In this document: positions 62,769-64,000 of the stretch, in pieces | Layout of the letters: every line of letters begins with the position of its first letter | Position numbering within the stretch: the first letter of the stretch is position 1 | NCBI RefSeq assembly: GCF_004803635.1 | Contig: NZ_SSWX01000007.1 | Coordinates: forward strand, 1 to 64,000 | Source of the DNA: Lampropedia aestuarii | Lineage (GTDB): Bacteria; Pseudomonadota; Gammaproteobacteria; Burkholderiales; Burkholderiaceae_C | Direction: 5' to 3' | Length of the DNA stretch: 64,000 nucleotides | Program-made: the position numbers and the translations under genes | Notes under the pieces: model-generated | Seen by the model: only the letters and a program-made list of their open reading frames with translations | Databases searched by the model: none | Told to the model about the DNA's origin: nothing

Positions 62769-64000
62769 GTGTCTGTTGCTTCCGTGGCCCCTCAGCTTCC
62801 ATTACGTGACTTTTTCCGCAACCCTGAGCAGGCGGCTTTTCGCCTGTCGGACGATGGTCGCACTTTGGGCTTTATGAAGCCTGCCAGCGTCGATGGCCAA
62901 CCCGCTCGCATGAATATTTTTGTGCAGGCGCTGGACGGCAGCAGCTTGGTTGGCGAGGCTCGCCAGCTGACACAGGAAAGCGCGCGCGATATCGCCGGCT
63001 ACTTTTTCAAAGGCAACGACGTCGTGCTGTTCCAAAAGGACTTTGGCGGCGATGAAAATTTCCATGTGCTGGCCGTCAACGTGCACACCGGTAAAGTGAC
63101 CGACCTGACGCCGTTTGAGCAGGTGCGCGCCGGCATTGAAGACGATCTGGAAGACGATCCCAACCATATTCTGATTGGTCACAACCACCGCAACCCCGAG
63201 GTGTTCGACGTTTACCGCGTCAATATCCACACCGGCGAGGCCGTGCGCGTGGCAGAAAATCCCGGCAATATCGTTGGCTGGGCCACCGACCACGCGGGCA
63301 AAGTGCGTGCAGCCACGACCACCGATGGGCTGCACACCAGCTTGCTCTACCGCGACAGCGAGGCAGAGGAGTTTCGCCCGCTGATCACCACCGACTACCG
63401 CACCAGCGTTAGCCCGGCGTTTTTCAGCTTTGACAACCAGCAGCTGTATTTGATGAGCAACCGAGGCCGCGACAAGGTGGCCTTTGTGCGCATCGATCCG
63501 GCCCAGCCCGATGTGGAGGAGCTGATCTACAGCACCGAAGAAGTGGATCTGGCCAGCGTAGCTTATTCCAGCAAGCGCAAAGTCATCACCGTCGCTGCGT
63601 ATGAAACCGACAAAGTCCAGCTGCACTTCTTTGATGACAACAGCCGCGCTTTGTACGACAAGCTCAAGGCCCAGTTGCCGGGCTACGAAGTCAGCCTGCA
63701 GTCGCACAACAAGGACGAAACCCTGTTTGTGGTGGCTGCGCACAACGACCGCACGGCCGGCTCGCGCTATTTGTACGACGCCAGCAGCGACAGCCTGACC
63801 AAGCTGGCCGATATCAACCCGCTGATTCCTGAGGCCGAAATGGCCCAGATGCAGCCTATCCACTACACCAGCCGCGATGGCTTGACGATCCACGGCTACC
63901 TGACCTTGCCCAAAGGCGTGGACCCGAAAAACCTGCCGATCATTGTCAATCCACACGGCGGCCCTTGGGCGCGTGACAGCTGGGGTTACAACCCCGAGGT
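62769..64000 (+). CDS. S9-family (prolyl oligopeptidase-like) peptidase, N-terminal part (cut by window end)
   Basis: An open frame runs from GTG 62769 to the window edge (410 codons), preceded by AGGAG. The first part is a beta-propeller-like region (LPLRDFFRNPEQAAFRLSDDG, NIVGWATDHAGKVRAA, YLMSNRGRDKVAFVR). It is followed by the entry to the alpha/beta-hydrolase domain (IHGYLTLPKG, then PIIVNPHGGPWARDSWGYNPE). The HGGP motif forms the oxyanion region of S9 peptidases. The catalytic Ser, Asp and His lie beyond the window. No signal peptide is apparent. Confidence 0.93.
   Translation, partial: MSVASVAPQLPLRDFFRNPEQAAFRLSDDGRTLGFMKPASVDGQPARMNIFVQALDGSSLVGEARQLTQESARDIAGYFFKGNDVVLFQKDFGGDENFHVLAVNVHTGKVTDLTPFEQVRAGIEDDLEDDPNHILIGHNHRNPEVFDVYRVNIHTGEAVRVAENPGNIVGWATDHAGKVRAATTTDGLHTSLLYRDSEAEEFRPLITTDYRTSVSPAFFSFDNQQLYLMSNRGRDKVAFVRIDPAQPDVEELIYSTEEVDLASVAYSSKRKVITVAAYETDKVQLHFFDDNSRALYDKLKAQLPGYEVSLQSHNKDETLFVVAAHNDRTAGSRYLYDASSDSLTKLADINPLIPEAEMAQMQPIHYTSRDGLTIHGYLTLPKGVDPKNLPIIVNPHGGPWARDSWGYNPE

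Noticed and set aside
1-64000. CRISPR arrays and rRNA genes
   Set aside because: No regularly spaced short direct repeats and no rRNA signature sequences were found on reading the window. The repeated elements are dispersed and inverted-terminal, not array-like.

Overview
The window looks like a chromosomal segment of a betaproteobacterium of the order Burkholderiales, most like the Comamonadaceae. The basis is gene content rather than a database match: a Bug/TctC-type periplasmic binding protein beside a LysR regulator, a DUF3579 protein, an IF-1 with a basic tail, an EF-P with arginine at the modification site, an ETF-ubiquinone oxidoreductase, and moderately high GC in the housekeeping genes. 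No rRNA operon, CRISPR array or intact prophage is visible.

Positions 1-10,300 form a defence island. It opens with the 3' end of an IS3-family insertion sequence. A compact operon hsdM-hsdS-mcrB-mcrC-hsdR follows, in which a modification-dependent McrBC system sits inside a type I restriction-modification operon. A short remnant resembling a RecQ-type helicase ends the island. Positions 10,500-16,000 carry an SDR enzyme, a run of RNA-handling genes (cold-shock protein, IF-1, an RRM protein), and a low-GC pair on the minus strand that looks like a cell-wall-hydrolase effector with a secreted partner, next to tRNA-Arg(CCT). Positions 16,000-28,000 hold metabolic and envelope genes: nitronate monooxygenase, ETF-QO, SDR, a DUF883/YqjE-type membrane set, an M20 peptidase with pyroglutamyl peptidase, an acyltransferase, a GNAT, and the selenocysteine tRNA.

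Positions 28,600-31,600 encode a small Ras-like/MglA-like GTPase with three roadblock-type proteins and an upstream partner protein. This is a possible uncharacterised signalling or polarity module. Positions 32,000-42,000 are mostly housekeeping: proC, a CbiX-like chelatase, a TonB-like protein, an RNase II-family nuclease, a BON lipoprotein, sodA and an MtfA peptidase. Positions 42,000-47,400 are a catabolic operon (Bug solute-binding protein, PdxA-like, enolase-superfamily dehydratase, DapA-like aldolase) with a divergent LysR regulator. A GGDEF-EAL protein, ileS, efp, gdhA and miaA follow. Then come the ribosome-repair pair rtcB2-prfH, glpD, a hot-dog thioesterase and the start of an S9 peptidase cut by the window end.

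The least explained signal is a family of roughly 55-270 bp intergenic elements with inverted terminal repeats and a shared, hairpin-rich core of about 80 bp. Eight or more copies are scattered through the window. Two form a near-tandem pair and one supplies the ileS stop codon. They look like non-autonomous MITE/REP-like elements.
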